Positions 31,849-33,814 of a stretch of 33,814 bases of DNA are shown here, one piece after another. The position numbers and the translations under genes were made by a program. Position 1 is the first letter of the stretch, and each line of letters starts with the position of its first letter. Origin of the DNA: CAWUKT01 sp963923035 (GTDB lineage: Bacteria > Bacteroidota > Bacteroidia > J057 > JADKCL01); NCBI GenBank assembly GCA_963923035.1, contig CAWUKT010000078.1, positions 1-33,814 of the forward strand, read 5' to 3'. The notes beneath the pieces are model-generated. The model did not search any database. It saw nothing but the letters and a program-made list of their open reading frames with translations, and was not told the DNA's origin.

Positions 31849-31925
31849 CTCGTGATAACGGTACGAGCTTAGGATGCCGGGATTGAGAGCCGCCAGGCTT
31901 AGGTCCCGGCTCCTAACATTTTAGG
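31849..31925 (+). ncRNA. Candidate structured RNA element upstream of queA
   Basis: A first hairpin is CTCGT (31849-31853) with ACGAG (31863-31867). A second, larger one is TTAGGA (31869-31874) plus GCCGGGA (31876-31882) pairing with TCCCGGC (31904-31910) plus TCCTAA (31911-31916), with one bulged T; inside it AGCC (31888-31891) pairs with GGCT (31896-31899). CCTAA at 31912-31916 could instead pair with TTAGG at 31921-31925. No known RNA family is recognised. Strand is uncertain, as the structure is nearly symmetric. Confidence 0.4.
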
Positions 31926-31969
31926 CCCCTTAAAAAATCCTGAATTTCCTCATCTGAATCCCTTTTCTG

Positions 31970-32001
31970 TTTGCGTCCGTGCGATTCCTCCCCTAACTTT
32001 G
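31970..32001 (+). promoter_or_regulatory. Promoter of queA-ispD
   Basis: A -33 TTTG (31970-31973) and -7 TAACTTTG (31994-32001) are separated by 20 bases, an exact match to the Bacteroidota sigma consensus TTTG / TAnnTTTG. The start site would be near 32008, giving a leader of about 20 bases. Confidence 0.75.
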
Positions 32002-32026
32002 CACATTCCAAAAAAACCTTCGCTGT

Positions 32027-33073
32027 ATGAAACTCTCTGAATTCGCAATCGATATCCCTGAAGAACTTGTTGCTGAATACCCTGCGGACCCGCGGGATAG
32101 CTGTCGCTTGATGGTTTGTCACAGCAAGGAACAGCGAATCGAACACCGTACTTTCAAAGATATCCTGGAATATTTCGATGAAGGCGATATCATGGTGCTG
32201 AACGATACCCGCGTATTTCCGGCCCGTTTGTTGGGTAAAAAGGAAAAGACGGGAGCGGCCATTGAAGTGTTTCTCCTCCGCGAATTGAACAAAAAGGCCA
32301 AGCTCTGGGATGTATTGGTCGACCCGGCCCGTAAAATCCGGGTGGGAAATAAGCTGTTTTTCGGTGAAAATGACCTCGTAGCAGAAGTGGTTGACAATAC
32401 GACCTCTCGTGGCCGTACCATTCGATTCCTCTTTGACGGCGAAGACGAAGAACTCCACAACCTGATCGAAACGCTGGGCAAAACGCCCATTCCTCCTTAT
32501 ATCAAGCGTGAGGTAGAAGATTCCGACCGCGAGAATTATCAGACCATCTACGCCAAAAATACTGGTGCCGTAGCCGCTCCGACCGCTGGCCTTCACTTTA
32601 CCCGTGAATTGCTCAAGCGTTTCGAGCTGAAAGGCATTGAGCAGGTCTTCCTGACTCTCCACACCGGCCTTGGTACCTTTCATCCCGTCGAAGTGGAAGA
32701 CCTGAGCAAGCACCGGATGGATTCTGAGTACTATATCATCGAAAAAGAGCTGGTCGACTGGGTCAACAGCGCGAAAGATGAAAAGCGCCGGGTGCTCGCA
32801 GTTGGGACCACTTCCATGCGCGCCTTGGAGTCCTCTGTTTCTGCCAGCCGCACCCTCAAACCAGCCTCGGGTTGGACGGACAAATTCATCTACCCCCCCT
32901 ACGAATTTGCCATCGCCAACGCCATGCTGACCAACTTTCACCGTCCCAAATCGACTCTCATGATGATGGTCGCTGCATTCATGGGTTACGACTTCATGAT
33001 GCACGCCTATGAAGAAGCAGTCAAAGAAAAATACCGCTTCTACTCCTACGGCGATGCCATGCTGATCCTCTGA
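32027..33073 (+). CDS. queA: S-adenosylmethionine:tRNA ribosyltransferase-isomerase
   Basis: A 348-aa enzyme of normal QueA length that moves the ribosyl part of S-adenosylmethionine onto preQ1 in tRNA to form epoxyqueuosine. Family segments are intact: the N-terminal F.(I/F)(D/E)(I/L)PEELVA.YP (6-19), LNDTRVFPARLLGKK (58-72), APTAGLHFT (about 184-192), HTGLGTF and the C-terminal TNFH.PKSTL. An exact promoter lies just upstream. The stop codon overlaps the ispD start by one base (TGATG). Confidence 0.97.
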   Translation: MKLSEFAIDIPEELVAEYPADPRDSCRLMVCHSKEQRIEHRTFKDILEYFDEGDIMVLNDTRVFPARLLGKKEKTGAAIEVFLLRELNKKAKLWDVLVDPARKIRVGNKLFFGENDLVAEVVDNTTSRGRTIRFLFDGEDEELHNLIETLGKTPIPPYIKREVEDSDRENYQTIYAKNTGAVAAPTAGLHFTRELLKRFELKGIEQVFLTLHTGLGTFHPVEVEDLSKHRMDSEYYIIEKELVDWVNSAKDEKRRVLAVGTTSMRALESSVSASRTLKPASGWTDKFIYPPYEFAIANAMLTNFHRPKSTLMMMVAAFMGYDFMMHAYEEAVKEKYRFYSYGDAMLIL

Positions 33074-33789
33074 TGGGGGATTCCAGGTATGCGCTCATCG
33101 TAGCCGGCGGGACCGGTAAACGGCTGGGAGCCAATATTCCCAAACAAATGTTGCCTGTGGCGGGGAGGCCCATCCTCGCCCATACCATTGGACGCTTTCT
33201 CAAAAGTGATCCTGATATGGTGGTGTGCGTGGTTTTGCACGCTTCCCTTCTCCCCCAGTGGGCGGCATTCTGCCAGGAAAATTTTGATGCTCAAGATCAT
33301 TCCCGCCTGCACGCCTGTGCCGGAGGGGCCGAGCGAACGGCGTCGGTCCACCTTGGATTGCAGTATCTACGCGATTTGGGGCTCCCGCTGAGCGGATGGG
33401 TCGCCATCCACGATGGCGTTCGGATGTTTGCCAGCGCCGAGATGATCGGGAATGGATTTGAGGTGGCCAAGGAAAAGGGAAATGCAGTCGCTGGTGTGCC
33501 CGTTAAGTCTTCGTTGCGAATGTTGACGAAAAATGGAAGCCAGGCCATTGATCGGAGTCAGTTTTTCCATGTCCAGACTCCCCAAATCTTCCAGCTAAAG
33601 GATATTTTAACATGTTACGATGAGGCCCCGGAGGGTCGCTATACCGATGACGCTTCCCTTGCGGAAGCCTGTGGCCGGGTGATTCACCTCTTTGAAGGTA
33701 GCTACGACAATATCAAGATCACGACGCCGGAGGACATGGAAATCGCGGAACAATTGCTCAATCGAGTAGGAAGAAAACAGGAGGAGTGA
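33073..33789 (+). CDS. ispD: 2-C-methyl-D-erythritol 4-phosphate cytidylyltransferase
   Basis: A 238-aa enzyme of the MEP isoprenoid pathway that joins CTP and methylerythritol phosphate. The nucleotide-binding loop AGGTGKRLG (11-19) and PKQ (23-25, Lys24), HDGVR (113-117), VQTPQ (167-171), TDDASLAE (181-188) and NIKITTPED (203-211) are present. The usual HDA.RP reads HDGVRM here, keeping the Arg but losing the Pro. It is translationally coupled to queA by the TGATG overlap, a pairing also seen in other Bacteroidota as far as I recall. The last 25 bases of the window after its stop hold nothing recognisable. Confidence 0.96.
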   Translation: MGDSRYALIVAGGTGKRLGANIPKQMLPVAGRPILAHTIGRFLKSDPDMVVCVVLHASLLPQWAAFCQENFDAQDHSRLHACAGGAERTASVHLGLQYLRDLGLPLSGWVAIHDGVRMFASAEMIGNGFEVAKEKGNAVAGVPVKSSLRMLTKNGSQAIDRSQFFHVQTPQIFQLKDILTCYDEAPEGRYTDDASLAEACGRVIHLFEGSYDNIKITTPEDMEIAEQLLNRVGRKQEE

Positions 33790-33814
33790 TTCTCCCGTTT
33801 CCTGTCCTCTCACA

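Noticed and set aside
31788..32026. preQ1 riboswitch or tRNA upstream of queA
   Set aside because: Hairpin layout does not show the short preQ1 aptamer with A-rich tail, and no tRNA cloverleaf or T-loop sequence is present.

Overview
The window looks like chromosomal DNA from a GC-rich member of the Bacteroidota, most likely a Saprospiria/Lewinella-type bacterium (inference). Evidence for this is a giant secreted protein with a type IX secretion (T9SS) C-terminal sorting domain, a DUF3179 lipoprotein, a MuiA/DUF4139 protein, several signal peptides ending in the 'AQ' style, Bacteroidota-type -7 boxes (TAnnTT(T)G) and little sign of Shine-Dalgarno sequences. No rRNA, tRNA, transposase, integrase or CRISPR array was found, and the last two genes are ordinary housekeeping genes.

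Layout. 1-615: a hairpin, then a tandem array of 16 clear 21-bp units, each carrying a palindromic AACCGCGGTT-like core, then a C/T-rich stretch. 616-2547: a seven-heme cytochrome c with a TPR tail. 2548-6317 (minus strand): a small zinc-ribbon protein, a triple SHOCT-like protein, a MuiA/DUF4139 exported protein with its own terminator, and ATP-type 6-phosphofructokinase. 6413-9058: an 881-aa protein of unknown fold whose disordered N-terminus resembles the leaders of cargo proteins of extracellular contractile injection systems. 9136-10456: an LRR protein and a lipoprotein. 10559-12523: an S9 prolyl oligopeptidase-type peptidase. 12524-12969: a non-coding stretch with two hairpin terminators. 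12970-14427: DEAD-box RNA helicase with a TTG start. 14504-15781: TlpA-like thioredoxin lipoprotein. 15870-16745: membrane-anchored coiled-coil protein. 16797-18894: enoyl-CoA hydratase, then a cytochrome c/copper monooxygenase-like fusion whose signal-peptide codons overlap a strong intrinsic terminator. 19141-26658: a small exported protein and a 2354-aa repeat adhesin-like T9SS protein. 27026-28537: a small exported protein and a DUF3179 lipoprotein (minus). 28742-30651: a sugar nucleotidyltransferase overlapping a galactokinase-family kinase, bracketed by near-identical 30-bp direct repeats. 30820-31718: a Crp/Fnr regulator overlapping a thioredoxin-fold mini-protein. 31788-32026: a structured non-coding element and a clear promoter. 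32027-33789: queA and ispD, overlapping by one base.

The most unusual signals are the 21-bp palindrome array, the cargo-like 881-aa protein, the shared placement of -7 boxes about five bases before start codons (suggesting leaderless mRNAs), the terminator inside a coding start, the repeat-flanked sugar kinase/nucleotidyltransferase pair and the TTAGG/CCTAA switch-like element upstream of queA. All functional statements rest on reading motifs by eye; no database search was run.
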